A stretch of 64,000 nucleotides of DNA from HGM13006 sp964527315 (GTDB lineage Bacteria; Bacillota; Clostridia; Oscillospirales; Oscillospiraceae): NCBI GenBank assembly GCA_964527315.1, contig CAZGOQ010000001.1, positions 10,296-74,295 of the forward strand, read 5' to 3'. The translations under genes were made by a program, and so were the position numbers. The notes under the pieces are model-generated. The model had not been told where the DNA came from. It saw only the letters and a program-made list of their open reading frames with translations, and did no database searches. Positions 15,548 through 24,408 of this stretch are shown in pieces. Each line of letters starts with the position of its first letter. Positions within the stretch are counted from its first letter, which is position 1.

Positions 15548-17488
15548 GTGAGCACTCCAAACGGAAATAAAAACGGAAATAAAAACAGCAATTCCGACGG
15601 GCCAAAGCTGGGACCCGTACTGCCGATTATAACATTGGCCGTAATTCTTGTGCTGCTGTTTAACTTCATCTATTCCAGCTATGCCAACTCTATGCTGGAG
15701 GAGATTTCCTACGATAAGTTCATTGATATGTTAGAAGCCGACGAAATCGAAGAGGTGGAAATTCAGACAGATCGAATTTTGATCAAGACCAAAGAGCAGG
15801 CCAAGGAGCCGGAGACACAGCAGGTGATCTATTACACCGGATATATTCAGGACGATGAACTGATTGCAGAACTCAAAAATAGTGACGTCCGTTTTTATCA
15901 AGAGGTTGTGGACGAACTTTCTCCCATTTTGCAGATTCTGCTGTCCTATGTGGTGCCCTTTCTGATTATCATTCTGCTGTTCAATTTCCTGATGCGGAAT
16001 GTGTCGGGAAAAATAGGCGGCGGCATGAGCATTGGTCAGAGCAAGGCCAAGGTCTTTATGGAAAAAGAGACCGGCGTGACCTTTGCGGATGTGGCCGGTC
16101 AGGATGAAGCCAAGGAGTCTTTGCAGGAGATCATCGACTTTTTGCATAACCCGCAGAAATATGCAGCTATTGGCGCAAAAATTCCAAAAGGTGCGCTGCT
16201 GGTAGGCTCTCCCGGTACCGGTAAAACTCTTCTGGCAAAGGCGGTAGCCGGTGAGGCCGGCGTTCCCTTCTTCTTTATCTCCGGCTCCGATTTTGTGGAA
16301 ATGTTCGTGGGCGTGGGCGCTAGCCGCGTCCGTGATTTGTTCCAGCAGGCCTCCAAGCAGGCCCCCGCCATTATCTTTATCGACGAGATCGACGCCATTG
16401 GGAAAAGCCGCGATAACCGTTTGGGCAGCAACGATGAACGGGAACAGACCCTCAACCAGCTGCTCTCTGAGATCGACGGGTTCGATTCCTCCAAAGGCGT
16501 GGTAATTTTAGCCGCCACCAACCGGCCTGAAATTCTGGACAAGGCCCTGCTGCGGGCGGGCCGCTTTGACCGGCGGATTATTGTGGACAAGCCCAATTTA
16601 GCGGGCCGTCTCCAAACGCTGAAGGTTCACACGAAGAACATTAAACTCACAGAGGATGTTGACCTCAACCGCATCGCTCAAGTCACAGCCGGCGCGGTAG
16701 GCGCCGACCTGGCCAACCTGGTGAACGAGGCCGCTCTGAGAGCGGTCCGACTTGGGCGGAACGCCGTCAATCAGGAGGATCTCCTGGTTTCTTTCGAAGT
16801 TGTCATTGCCGGTACTGAGAAAAAAGGCACGGTGCTCACCGACATTGAAAAGCGTATTGTCTCTTATCATGAGGTGGGCCATGCGCTGGTGGCAGCTCTG
16901 CAAAAGCATTCCGCCCCGGTGCAGAAAATCACCATTGTCCCCCATACCTCTGGCGCATTGGGCTACACGCTCCAGATGGAGGAGGAGGAAAAATTCCTCA
17001 ATTCTAAGGATGAATTGATTACGGAACTTCGCACTCTTCTGGCAGGACGGGCCGCTGAGGAAGTAGTTTTTGGCACAAAAACTACCGGTGCGGCGAATGA
17101 CATCGAAAAGGCCACCAATCTGGCCCGGAAGATGATCATGCAGTTTGGCATGAGCGAAAAATTCGGCCTGATGGCGTTGGCAACCACAGAAAGCCAGTAC
17201 CTGAGTGGGCAAAGTGCTCTGAACTGTGCGGAATCCACCGCCGCCGAAGCGGACGCGGAAGTGCGCACCCTGCTTCAGACTTGCTATGAAGATGCTTGTC
17301 GGATATTACGGGAAAATCGAACCCATCTGGATGAGATCGCCCTGTTCCTGCTGACCAAGGAGACCATCACCGGAGACGAGTTCATGGCATTTTTGAAAGA
17401 GCCGGATGCGCTTCCGAAGGAAATCCCGGCGCGTGATGACTCAGCAGGAAGCGCAAAGTCTATCGACGCGGGAGAAAATCAGAAATAA
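15548..17488 (+). CDS. ftsH: ATP-dependent zinc metalloprotease FtsH
   Basis: Membrane-anchored AAA protease that removes unfolded membrane and regulatory proteins. 646 aa. Two transmembrane segments (about residues 17-36 and 120-145), AAA module with Walker A GSPGTGKT near residue 221, Walker B FIDEID and the second region of homology NRPEILDKALLRAGRFDRR, then the zinc motif HEVGHAL near residue 441. The usual forms are GPPGTGKT and HEAGH; the His, Glu and His needed for zinc are intact. I start at GTG 15548, seven bases behind AGGAGG; a GTG at 15542 is too close. It is monocistronic with a strong terminator. Confidence 0.97.
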   Translation: MSTPNGNKNGNKNSNSDGPKLGPVLPIITLAVILVLLFNFIYSSYANSMLEEISYDKFIDMLEADEIEEVEIQTDRILIKTKEQAKEPETQQVIYYTGYIQDDELIAELKNSDVRFYQEVVDELSPILQILLSYVVPFLIIILLFNFLMRNVSGKIGGGMSIGQSKAKVFMEKETGVTFADVAGQDEAKESLQEIIDFLHNPQKYAAIGAKIPKGALLVGSPGTGKTLLAKAVAGEAGVPFFFISGSDFVEMFVGVGASRVRDLFQQASKQAPAIIFIDEIDAIGKSRDNRLGSNDEREQTLNQLLSEIDGFDSSKGVVILAATNRPEILDKALLRAGRFDRRIIVDKPNLAGRLQTLKVHTKNIKLTEDVDLNRIAQVTAGAVGADLANLVNEAALRAVRLGRNAVNQEDLLVSFEVVIAGTEKKGTVLTDIEKRIVSYHEVGHALVAALQKHSAPVQKITIVPHTSGALGYTLQMEEEEKFLNSKDELITELRTLLAGRAAEEVVFGTKTTGAANDIEKATNLARKMIMQFGMSEKFGLMALATTESQYLSGQSALNCAESTAAEADAEVRTLLQTCYEDACRILRENRTHLDEIALFLLTKETITGDEFMAFLKEPDALPKEIPARDDSAGSAKSIDAGENQK

Positions 17489-17494
17489 ACAAAA

Positions 17495-17529
17495 GGGCAC
17501 GCTGCAAAATGCGATTTTGCAGCGTGCCC
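17495..17529 (+). terminator. ftsH terminator, copy 1 of a dispersed hairpin
   Basis: Sixteen-base-pair perfect stem around the core TGCAAAAT-GCG-ATTTTGCA with outer arms GGGCACGC/GCGTGCCC. Two further copies with compensating changes are at 22044-22078 and 32041-32075. The T run after it is weak (TTGCAAGATTT). Confidence 0.8.
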
Positions 17530-17577
17530 TTGCAAGATTTCCGGCAAAATTGTCGAAATCTTTTTGATTGACAAATT

Positions 17578-17586
17578 TGATATAAT
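17578..17586 (+). promoter_or_regulatory. Extended -10 promoter of the ferredoxin-nitroreductase
   Basis: TGATATAAT with no convincing -35 box. Transcription would begin near 17593, just ahead of the GGAGG at 17602, which rules out the ATG at 17564 as start. Confidence 0.5.
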
Positions 17587-17614
17587 AAGAGAAAAAGAAT
17601 TGGAGGAATGCTGC

Positions 17615-18430
17615 TTGATCTGCTTTGACCGATCTTTATGTATCAACTGCGGAAAATGTGTCTGGGACTGCTTTCCCGGCGCAATCACCATGGACAACGC
17701 CGGGCCGGAACTCACCAATCCACCCGCCTGTATCGGCTGCGGCCACTGCATCGCCATTTGTCCGAGAAACGCTGTGTCTGACAATGCGCTGCCGGGAGAT
17801 GATGTGATCCCATCCCAACCGGGGCCTGTTTCTCCTGACTGTTTGCTGACGATGATGAAAGGCCGCCGCTCCTGCCGGCATTATACCCAGGCTGCTGTTT
17901 CCCCGGAAGAAATCAAGCTGCTGCTCTCCGCCGCCAGGGCCTGCCCCACCGCGAAAAATCTCCAGGGCACCCGTTATATCGCCGTCACAGAGCATATCTC
18001 CCCCCTCCTGGATCTGGCGATTTCCGCGCTGGGGAATCTCGGCAGACTGCAAAGGGAAACCGCCACAGACCCGGACGAACTTCGGCGGGCGGAAAATTTT
18101 GTCCGCTGGGCGGAGCAACGGAAAAAGGACAAAAACTTTGATCCATTGTTTTTCCATGCCCCGCTGCTTCTGCTGTTTGTCTCAGACAGGACGGACGCCC
18201 GGGATGCCGCCGCGACGGCCGCCTATGTGGAACTGATGGCTGCGTCCCTTGGTCTCGGCTGTCTCTACAGCGGCTACTTCACCGCCTGCGCGGCGGGCAG
18301 TTCCGAGATCCGTACATTTTTGAAGCTGACAGAACAGGAGCAGGTCGCCCGCTGTCTGGTGCTGGGCCATCCGGATGTCAAATTTATACGATCCGCTCCG
18401 AGAAAACCGGTCGATCTGACTCGAATCTGA
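17615..18430 (+). CDS. Ferredoxin-nitroreductase fusion protein
   Basis: 271 aa from TTG 17615, eight bases behind GGAGG. The first 60 residues carry two 4Fe-4S motifs: CINCGKCVWDC with a following Pro, and CIGCGHCIAICP. A nitroreductase domain follows (MKGRRSCRHYT, ACPTAKNLQ, a DAAATAAYVELMAASLGLGC segment), which binds FMN. Such fusions are common in anaerobes and pass electrons from ferredoxin-type clusters to FMN to reduce nitro, quinone or enone compounds; the true substrate is not known. The open frame extends upstream to 17564 but that part overlaps the promoter. Confidence 0.88.
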   Translation: MICFDRSLCINCGKCVWDCFPGAITMDNAGPELTNPPACIGCGHCIAICPRNAVSDNALPGDDVIPSQPGPVSPDCLLTMMKGRRSCRHYTQAAVSPEEIKLLLSAARACPTAKNLQGTRYIAVTEHISPLLDLAISALGNLGRLQRETATDPDELRRAENFVRWAEQRKKDKNFDPLFFHAPLLLLFVSDRTDARDAAATAAYVELMAASLGLGCLYSGYFTACAAGSSEIRTFLKLTEQEQVARCLVLGHPDVKFIRSAPRKPVDLTRI

Positions 18431-18452
18431 CCACCATGCAATCCATTGTATC

Positions 18453-19421
18453 TCAGGTCTGGATCGGCAGCGGTTCCCTGTCAAGATCCACATATTCATA
18501 GGCCCTCTTATAGACACTCTCCGCTTCGTCTTTGACCACTGTGACCCGATGACGACTCAGCAGTTCCACAATAGGATAGGCGTCAATCCAGATCTCGTTA
18601 TCCGATTCCTTCTGGCTTTCATCAAACACCAGTTCTATGCCGAAGTGGAGATGCACCACCCGGATGTTGTTGGTATTCTCCGTGTCGGAATAACCTGTGC
18701 GCCCCATAAATCCGATGATATCTCCGGCGTTTACGGTGTCGCCCTCTTTCAGACCCGGTACATAGGGCTTGTCCTTTTGCAGATGGGCATAATAGTAATA
18801 GCGCTTTTTGTCAAAGGAGCGAATGCCGATCCGCCAGCCGCCGTAACGATTCCATCCAAGGGCTTCTACCGTGCCGCCCTCTACGGCGGCAATGGGCGCG
18901 CCCAGAGTTCCCATCAGGTCGTTGCCCAGATGCTTTCGCGCAAAGCCAAAGCTTCGGGCATTGCCAAAATCCCGGGAGTGGGAAAATCCAAATCCGGCGG
19001 CCACCGGGCAAAAGGCTTTCAGACCATACTCCGCTTTCCATGCGCCATCGGGGGCCTTGATGGCGTAGCTGCCCAGCAGCCCGGATAGCACAGCGCCGTA
19101 AGCGTCATGATAGTAGTTATAGTCTTTCATCTGACCGCCCAGAATTTCAGAAACCGACGCATCGCCCTGCAGCAGTTCTGCGGCTGCATGAACCTGCCCG
19201 GTAGAGAGTTTTCCGCTTCCGTTTTTGGTCGCGGCCAGCGCCAGAATATCCACCCAGTCCAGGGGCTTCTCCTGCCCTTGGGATTCAATATCAAGATTCA
19301 TGGCGGTCTCCAACGCGCCAACGGGCACGTCAAAGTCCACCCATGTAATGTAATCTGCCGCGTCGGTGCCCCCTGTCAGCAGGCAAAGCGACAAAATCAG
19401 ACAAAGAAATTTACGGCACAC
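18453..19421 (-). CDS. Secreted M23 family metallopeptidase
   Basis: 322 aa. GTG 19421 starts a clear signal peptide (CRKFLCLILSLCLLTGGTDA). The C-terminal LytM-type domain shows the zinc ligands HLGNDL and HLHFG with a GGxV beta-roll between them, so it probably cuts peptidoglycan cross-bridges or supports cell-wall or spore morphogenesis. The N-terminal 150 residues are not a domain I recognise. The start codon and ribosome site lie within a strong hairpin (see the separate entry), unusual for an unregulated gene. It follows the XRE/TPR regulator by 72 bp, likely on the same transcript. Confidence 0.88.
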   Translation of the reverse strand: MCRKFLCLILSLCLLTGGTDAADYITWVDFDVPVGALETAMNLDIESQGQEKPLDWVDILALAATKNGSGKLSTGQVHAAAELLQGDASVSEILGGQMKDYNYYHDAYGAVLSGLLGSYAIKAPDGAWKAEYGLKAFCPVAAGFGFSHSRDFGNARSFGFARKHLGNDLMGTLGAPIAAVEGGTVEALGWNRYGGWRIGIRSFDKKRYYYYAHLQKDKPYVPGLKEGDTVNAGDIIGFMGRTGYSDTENTNNIRVVHLHFGIELVFDESQKESDNEIWIDAYPIVELLSRHRVTVVKDEAESVYKRAYEYVDLDREPLPIQT

Positions 19422-19451
19422 GTCAACCACCTCCCGGTTAGCGTGTGCCGT
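19413..19451 (-). promoter_or_regulatory. Hairpin that presents the M23 ribosome site in its loop
   Basis: A perfect 10 bp outer stem (ACGGCACACG/CGTGTGCCGT), a mismatch, then five more pairs including one wobble, closing a 7 nt loop GGGAGGT, which is the Shine-Dalgarno sequence. The GTG start codon is inside the 3' arm. On the plus strand the same sequence ends in TTTTTT and looks like a terminator, but no plus-strand gene needs one. Confidence 0.75.
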
Positions 19452-19493
19452 TTTTTGATCAAATATTGCTGAAAATTTATGCCACAAACAGAC

Positions 19494-20414
19494 CTAGCTT
19501 TCCGCTTCCATCAGATTTTTCGCCCGCTGCACCTCGGCGTCCGCCTCCACATCCAGGCCATCCCGCCGAAGATCTTCGGCGATCTCCATGTGCATATGAT
19601 AGGCGTCCTCTATCCTTCTCATCTTTGCAAAACAACATGCTTTGGTATATTTTGCGTCTACATAGTCAGGCCGCATTTTCAGGGCTTTTTCCGCAAACGC
19701 CAGCGCCTCCTGAAATTTTCCCAGAAAACCGTACACATCGCCTGCATGGATATAAAGTTCCCATTCCTCCGGAAATTTTTCAATGGCTTGCGTCACACGA
19801 GCATAGGCATCCTCATACCGCTTCGCATGGATCAGCGCCACCACAAGCAGTACCCAGTTTTCCGCCTGCCCGGGATCCTGTTCCAAAACTTCCTTCTGCC
19901 GGACCACAGCTTCCTCCGCTTTTCCCAACAGGGCGCCCAACCGCATTTGCTGCTCTATGATCCGGCGGCGCACTGTGCTGTCCTCCGCCGTGCATTCCTG
20001 CAGTGCCCGTTCCAGCCAGTAGAGCGCCTTTTCCCGGCAGTCCATCATCATGAACTGATACATGATGCCAAACGTCCTCAAATCCTCCGCACTGTATTCC
20101 TGCCGGGCAATTAATTTTTTAAACTCCTGCTCCACCCGGAGAAAATCCGCAGTTTCTCTGCTGGCTTCATAGATGGACGAAAGACGCTGGGCATAGTTTT
20201 CATAGGCCACAGCCCTTTTCCGAAAGAGATCGTCGATCGTAACGCCGTAAAATTCTGCGATCTGCGGCAGCAGGGTCACATCCGGAAAGGTTGTTCCGCA
20301 CTCCCGGCGGGAAACCGTCTGGGCGCTGACGTTCAGACACTCTCCAACGCTCTCCTGTGTCAGCTGTTTTGCTTGCCGTAAGTTCTTCAAATTGGCAGAT
20401 AAAATCTCATTCAT
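19494..20414 (-). CDS. XRE-family regulator with TPR-like C-terminus
   Basis: 306 aa from ATG 20414 with GGAGG seven bases upstream. Residues 1-65 form an HTH_3 domain (LKNLRQAKQLTQESVGECL, then VSAQTVSRRECG and PDVTLLPQIAEFYGVTIDDLF). The remainder is helical, with two or three TPR-like repeats (AENWVLLVVALIHAKRYEDA, EEWELYIHAGDVYGFLGKF). This Rgg/PlcR-like layout is often a peptide-responsive regulator, but simple metabolic or stress regulators have it too. Its start is one base after the stop of the small remnant ORF, so it may depend on translation from there. Confidence 0.85.
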   Translation of the reverse strand: MNEILSANLKNLRQAKQLTQESVGECLNVSAQTVSRRECGTTFPDVTLLPQIAEFYGVTIDDLFRKRAVAYENYAQRLSSIYEASRETADFLRVEQEFKKLIARQEYSAEDLRTFGIMYQFMMMDCREKALYWLERALQECTAEDSTVRRRIIEQQMRLGALLGKAEEAVVRQKEVLEQDPGQAENWVLLVVALIHAKRYEDAYARVTQAIEKFPEEWELYIHAGDVYGFLGKFQEALAFAEKALKMRPDYVDAKYTKACCFAKMRRIEDAYHMHMEIAEDLRRDGLDVEADAEVQRAKNLMEAES

Positions 20415-20415
20415 C

Positions 20416-20652
20416 TCAATTCCTCCAAATCGGTTGATCTTGCAGCTGCTGATGATAGGATAGCCCATTTTGCTGCGACTTTCCACCGCAGGATTTGAGA
20501 CCACGCTCTTTGATTATGCGTTTTATGCCAAAGGACACCGGCACAAGGTAGGGGAATTCCGCCCCATGAAAGCCGATGGTGAGCGTATCACAGCGGCGCA
20601 GAATTTCCATCCGTTCATCCCGATCCGTGATTTCTCTGTCTTTTCGAAGCAT
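20416..20652 (-). pseudogene. N-terminal remnant of a pyridoxamine-5'-phosphate-oxidase-like flavoprotein
   Basis: 78 aa. The first 43 residues (LRKDREITDRDERMEILRRC, then TIGFHGAEFPYLVPVSFG) match the start of the PNPOx-like family that binds FMN and is about 150 aa long. After VSFG the similarity stops and a basic unrelated tail follows; the missing two thirds are not in another frame. It begins 5 bases after the antiporter stop and ends with TGA-G-ATG on the XRE gene, so it may survive as a coupling ORF. Confidence 0.6.
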
Positions 20653-20657
20653 TTTCT

Positions 20658-21947
20658 TTATCCCAATGTAACCGGCGGCTTCGGCTCGTTCTTGCTCCGG
20701 GCGCTGGTTCTGCCCTCGGGCCGGATCTCTCCCGCCGCAGTCAGGGACCGCTTGGTCAGCGCCGGGCCTGCCAATTCATAGACCAGCACGGAAAACAGCA
20801 CCACATTCCGCACCACCGCGCCATCGGAAAGGGACGTGGCTGTCAGCGCCATACCCAAGGCTACACCGGCCTGCGGCAGCAGCGTAATACCCAGATGTTT
20901 TGTGATCGTTTCATTGCACCGGGTCAGCTTGCAGCTCCCATAGGCGCCGAAATACTTTCCCAACGACCGGGCGAAAATATAAACAACGCCAATGAGCAGA
21001 ACCAGCGGATTGCTTAAAATATTCAAATCCAGTTCTGCGCCGGATAGGACAAAAAAGAGAATATTCAGCGGCACCGTCCAGCCGTCCACTCTGTCCATCA
21101 GTTCCTCCGAAGTTTCGCAGACATTGCAGAAGACCGTGCCGGTCATCATGCAGACAAGCAGCAGAGAGAAGCCGCACTGCAGCCCCGCCACCTCAAATTC
21201 CAGCATGGAAAGGCCCACCGTCAGCAGCACAAAGCCCACGGAAATGGACATGCGCTTGCTTCTGGAATGGAAAAACTGTTCTACAAAATTCAGCAGCAGA
21301 CCCATGATCGTGCCCAGGCCAAGGCTCAGAACAATCTCGATCAGCGGCTCAAGGACTACCTCCACAACACTGACGCCCCCCTGCTCCAGTGCGCCGGCAA
21401 TCCCGAAGGACACGGAAAACAGCACCAGCCCCACCGCATCGTCAATGGCCACCACCAAAAGCAGCAGCCGAGTCAGCGGGCCGTCGGCCTTATACTGCTG
21501 CACCACCATCAGGGTCGCCGCCGGCGCCGTAGCCGCCGCAATCGCTCCGAGGGTAATAGCGGAGGGGACTGAAATCAGATCCGGCTTTATGATATGCAGC
21601 AGCACCAGAGCAAGATCCACCAAAATAGTCGTCGTCACCGCCTGAAAAATTCCTATGGTAACAGCCTGCTTCCCCATGGATTTGAGCTGGCTGAGTCGGA
21701 ATTCATTGCCAATGGTGAAGGCAATAAAGCCCAGCGCCGCCTGGCTGATGATGCTCAGCGAGCCAACCTCATCCAAAGAGGAAAAGCCAAACCCCGGCAT
21801 ATGTAATGCACCGATGCAGAAAGGTCCCAGCAACAGTCCGGCTACAAGATAAGCAGTCACTGCGGGAAGGTGCAGCTTTTTCGCCAGCCTGGACATCAGC
21901 AGGCCGCCGATGATTGCCACTGCCAGCGAAATCAGATAGAATTCCAT
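20658..21947 (-). CDS. Cation/proton antiporter (CPA2-type)
   Basis: 429 aa, about 12-13 membrane helices. CPA2 hallmarks are the N-terminal SRLAKKLHLPAVTAYLVAGLLLG, the unwound-helix region AAATAPAAT and the paired ion-binding aspartates in VVAIDDAVGLVLFS. It would exchange Na+ or K+ for H+ across the membrane. No regulatory TrkA/RCK domain is fused. The C-terminal 30 residues are hydrophilic. It heads the transcript antiporter, PNPOx remnant, XRE/TPR, M23. Confidence 0.92.
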   Translation of the reverse strand: MEFYLISLAVAIIGGLLMSRLAKKLHLPAVTAYLVAGLLLGPFCIGALHMPGFGFSSLDEVGSLSIISQAALGFIAFTIGNEFRLSQLKSMGKQAVTIGIFQAVTTTILVDLALVLLHIIKPDLISVPSAITLGAIAAATAPAATLMVVQQYKADGPLTRLLLLVVAIDDAVGLVLFSVSFGIAGALEQGGVSVVEVVLEPLIEIVLSLGLGTIMGLLLNFVEQFFHSRSKRMSISVGFVLLTVGLSMLEFEVAGLQCGFSLLLVCMMTGTVFCNVCETSEELMDRVDGWTVPLNILFFVLSGAELDLNILSNPLVLLIGVVYIFARSLGKYFGAYGSCKLTRCNETITKHLGITLLPQAGVALGMALTATSLSDGAVVRNVVLFSVLVYELAGPALTKRSLTAAGEIRPEGRTSARSKNEPKPPVTLG

Positions 21948-21983
21948 AACAATTCGCTTCCTCTTTTTTTTCTTTCACGCAGT

Positions 21984-22012
21984 ATGATAGCACCTTGTTT
22001 TTGGATGTGCAA
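21984..22012 (-). promoter_or_regulatory. Promoter of the antiporter operon
   Basis: TTGCAC (22012-22007), 17 bp, TATCAT (21989-21984) with a TGC extension. Confidence 0.7.
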
Positions 22013-22043
22013 GAATATTTTCATAAGATACCAAAATTACAAA

Positions 22044-22078
22044 GGGCGCGTTGCAAAATTGCATTTTGCAACGCGCTC
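22044..22078 (-). terminator. Dispersed hairpin, copy 2
   Basis: Stem GCGCGTTGCAAAAT/ATTTTGCAACGCGC with loop TGC, extended by G-C and G-T pairs. It ends the reductase transcript about 120 bases after its stop (22079-22201 has no gene). A T run is on the plus side (CCTTTTTG). Confidence 0.7.
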
Positions 22079-22201
22079 CTTTTTGATTGAATGTAAAGGC
22101 GGGTCCTACCCACTGTATTTTTCCTCTGCCGCTCTGTCCCTGCGAAATATCTTTCTATTTTGCTTCCAACTTTTTTGCAGCAGGCCGGACTTGATAAACG
22201 A

Positions 22202-24196
22202 TCAGATGCGGGTCGCGGCGTCGTAGGCCATTCTGGTGGCTGTCCGGACATTTTTCGCAATCACACAGTCGCCGATGGGCATAAACTCGGGGGCGGTCAT
22301 GCGGAAGCTTTCAGCCAAATCCTGACGGGGCCGCATACCGGAGGACATGACCACCACGTCGCAGGTCACAAACTGTTCCTTGCCATCCTTGTCCACAAAG
22401 GAAACGCCCTTGTCGGTGATGCCGGTGCAGCGTGCGCCGGTGTAAATGTCGATGCATTTTTCCATCTTGCCAAGCATGACGCCTCTCGTCAGATGGAAGG
22501 TCTCGGGACACAGTTCAGGCAACATCTCAATGACAGAGACCTCCTTGCCCTTTTCAGCCAGCGCCAAAGCGGTCTCACAGCCGACCTCGCCGCCTCCAAT
22601 GAGAACAACTTTCTTTCCAATCTCGTCAATGTGCTTGTAGCACTCCTCCGCGATTATGACATTCTTGCCATCGGTGCCTGGGATGGGCGGAATAAAGGCA
22701 TTTGCGCCCACCGCAGCCAAAACCCAATCAGCTTTCTCGGCTTCGATCATTTCAGGGGTTGCTTCGGTATTCAGAGTCACGTTGACGCCCAGCTTCTTCA
22801 CCAGATTGATCTGGTAGTTCATAAACTTGGCCAGGTCATACTTGAAGGAAACCTGCTCGGAGAATACCAGCTTGCCGCCCAGACGGTCAGCCTTTTCATA
22901 GATGGTAACGTTATGGCCACGCTTAGCTGCCACAATGGCTGCTTCCATACCGGAGGGGCCGCCGCCAATGATGATGACCTTCTTTTTCTCGCCCACGGGG
23001 GGGATCAGATCCTTCAGCTGATCCTCGCGGCCCACGGTGGGGTTGACAGAACAGGCAAAAGCCTTGGTGGAGGGCTTCTGGTATTCCAGACAGTGGAAAC
23101 ACTTGATACAGGGGATGATCTCGTCCTCTTCCATCGCCTTGGCCTTATTAGGCATCTGAGGATCCGCAATGGTGCCGCGGGCCATGGCAATCAGATCCGC
23201 GCCGCCTGTGGCCAGCGTCTCCTCCATGAAGGCGGGATCCTGGAACGCACCCAGCGTCAGAACCGGCTGCGGGACACCCAGTTCCTTGATTCTCCGGGCA
23301 AAACGGGCGTTCTGGCCGGGTTTATGGAAGATGGTAGGATGCATAATGGCTTCCGTGCCGGGGATGGACATATTGCCGGCGGAAATATGTGCGATATCAA
23401 TGCGGTCACCGGCCATTTTCAAAAATTCCGCAATGTCCTCGGGCTTCAGCTGCTGATCCGCGTTCGGATAGCCCACCTCGTCCGCCAGTTCACAGCCGGA
23501 GATCCGGTACTCAATGTTGATCTTATGTCCCACGCGGCCCCGGATTGCATCCAAAATCATCATGGGGAACCGGCAGCGGTTCTCGAAGGATCCGCCAAAC
23601 TCGTCTGTACGATGGTTAAACAGAGGACTCATGAACCGGTTGATGACCAGGCCATGACCGCCGTGAATCAGAATAGAGTCAAAGCCCACCGCAACGGCCT
23701 GCTCAGCCACATTGGCGTAATCCTCGGCAATTGCCTCCATGGCCTCCCTGGTCAGCATAGGGCGCTCGGAGCCGTCGGGGCCGGGGGCGCCGTCTACGCT
23801 GTAGAAGAAATGGTCGCCCTTGCCCTTCTCGCCGCCAGTCCAGCCGGAGTAGAAGAAAGCCAGCAGTTCGATGGACGCTTTTGCGCCGTAGTAGTGGATC
23901 TGATCCACGCACTTTTGCCAGTAACGGTGATAGGTAGTCTGACGCAGATCCAGATTGTGCCAGCCGGGCCGGAAGGGCGCCATAGAATTCATATCATGAC
24001 CGGCAATGGTCACGGATGCAGTGCCGCCGCGGGCCTTCTCCACATAGTAGGCGCGATATGCGTCGGTGGGATAAGGCTCGTCCGTCTGCAAAAGATGCGG
24101 CGTCGCAGGCGCCTGAAAAATACGGTTTTTATATACCACATTGCCAATTTTAATGGGAGAAAACAATGTGGGATACTTGGGATGAATCATGGTCAT
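22202..24196 (-). CDS. Old yellow enzyme/2-enoate reductase type FMN, Fe-S, FAD oxidoreductase
   Basis: 664 aa, the three-part layout of 2,4-dienoyl-CoA and 2-enoate reductases. An FMN TIM barrel comes first (SPIKIGNVVYKNRI, HGGHGLVINRFMSP, DEFGGSFENRCRF), then 4Fe-4S cysteines CIKCFHC near residue 362 and a fourth in ACSVNP, and then an FAD/NAD(P)H part with GGGPSGMEAA near residue 412 and GGGEVGCETA. It should reduce activated C=C bonds with NAD(P)H; in gut anaerobes relatives act on enoates, bile acids, steroids or aromatics, so the substrate is open. It is a single-gene unit. Codon choice is strongly biased, which suggests high expression. Confidence 0.93.
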   Translation of the reverse strand: MTMIHPKYPTLFSPIKIGNVVYKNRIFQAPATPHLLQTDEPYPTDAYRAYYVEKARGGTASVTIAGHDMNSMAPFRPGWHNLDLRQTTYHRYWQKCVDQIHYYGAKASIELLAFFYSGWTGGEKGKGDHFFYSVDGAPGPDGSERPMLTREAMEAIAEDYANVAEQAVAVGFDSILIHGGHGLVINRFMSPLFNHRTDEFGGSFENRCRFPMMILDAIRGRVGHKINIEYRISGCELADEVGYPNADQQLKPEDIAEFLKMAGDRIDIAHISAGNMSIPGTEAIMHPTIFHKPGQNARFARRIKELGVPQPVLTLGAFQDPAFMEETLATGGADLIAMARGTIADPQMPNKAKAMEEDEIIPCIKCFHCLEYQKPSTKAFACSVNPTVGREDQLKDLIPPVGEKKKVIIIGGGPSGMEAAIVAAKRGHNVTIYEKADRLGGKLVFSEQVSFKYDLAKFMNYQINLVKKLGVNVTLNTEATPEMIEAEKADWVLAAVGANAFIPPIPGTDGKNVIIAEECYKHIDEIGKKVVLIGGGEVGCETALALAEKGKEVSVIEMLPELCPETFHLTRGVMLGKMEKCIDIYTGARCTGITDKGVSFVDKDGKEQFVTCDVVVMSSGMRPRQDLAESFRMTAPEFMPIGDCVIAKNVRTATRMAYDAATRI

Positions 24197-24222
24197 GTAT
24201 CCTCCTTTGTGTTTATAGATTT

Positions 24223-24251
24223 ATTCTACAGGATTTTGTTTGGAAATGCAA
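24223..24251 (-). promoter_or_regulatory. Promoter of the OYE-type reductase
   Basis: TTGCAT (24251-24246), 17 bp, TAGAAT (24228-24223). Confidence 0.7.
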
Positions 24252-24341
24252 CTGTTTTACGGGTTCATTTCTACTGTTTTTGTATCATTTTTCAAATCGA
24301 TATGTTTCATGTCGCAATTCATTTGTATTTCCAATAAAATA

Positions 24342-24376
24342 CGGCGCGGATCCGGAAATATCCCAAATTCGCGCCG
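24342..24376 (-). terminator. Terminator behind the P1 peptidase gene
   Basis: Stem CGGCGCG/CGCGCCG closing a 21 nt loop that can partly pair, followed by TATTTTATT on the minus strand. Confidence 0.7.
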
Positions 24377-24408
24377 ACAGGATTATGTCATGGAACCTTT
24401 TAGGGAAA

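Noticed and set aside
22160..24337. 725-codon open frame on the plus strand opposite the OYE-type reductase
   Set aside because: The minus-strand gene has complete cofactor motifs and a promoter. Its biased codon use avoids TTA, CTA and TCA, which leaves the opposite strand open by side effect. The same explains the long plus-strand frames opposite the EF-G-like gene (10004-11959) and pyrG (27525-29000).
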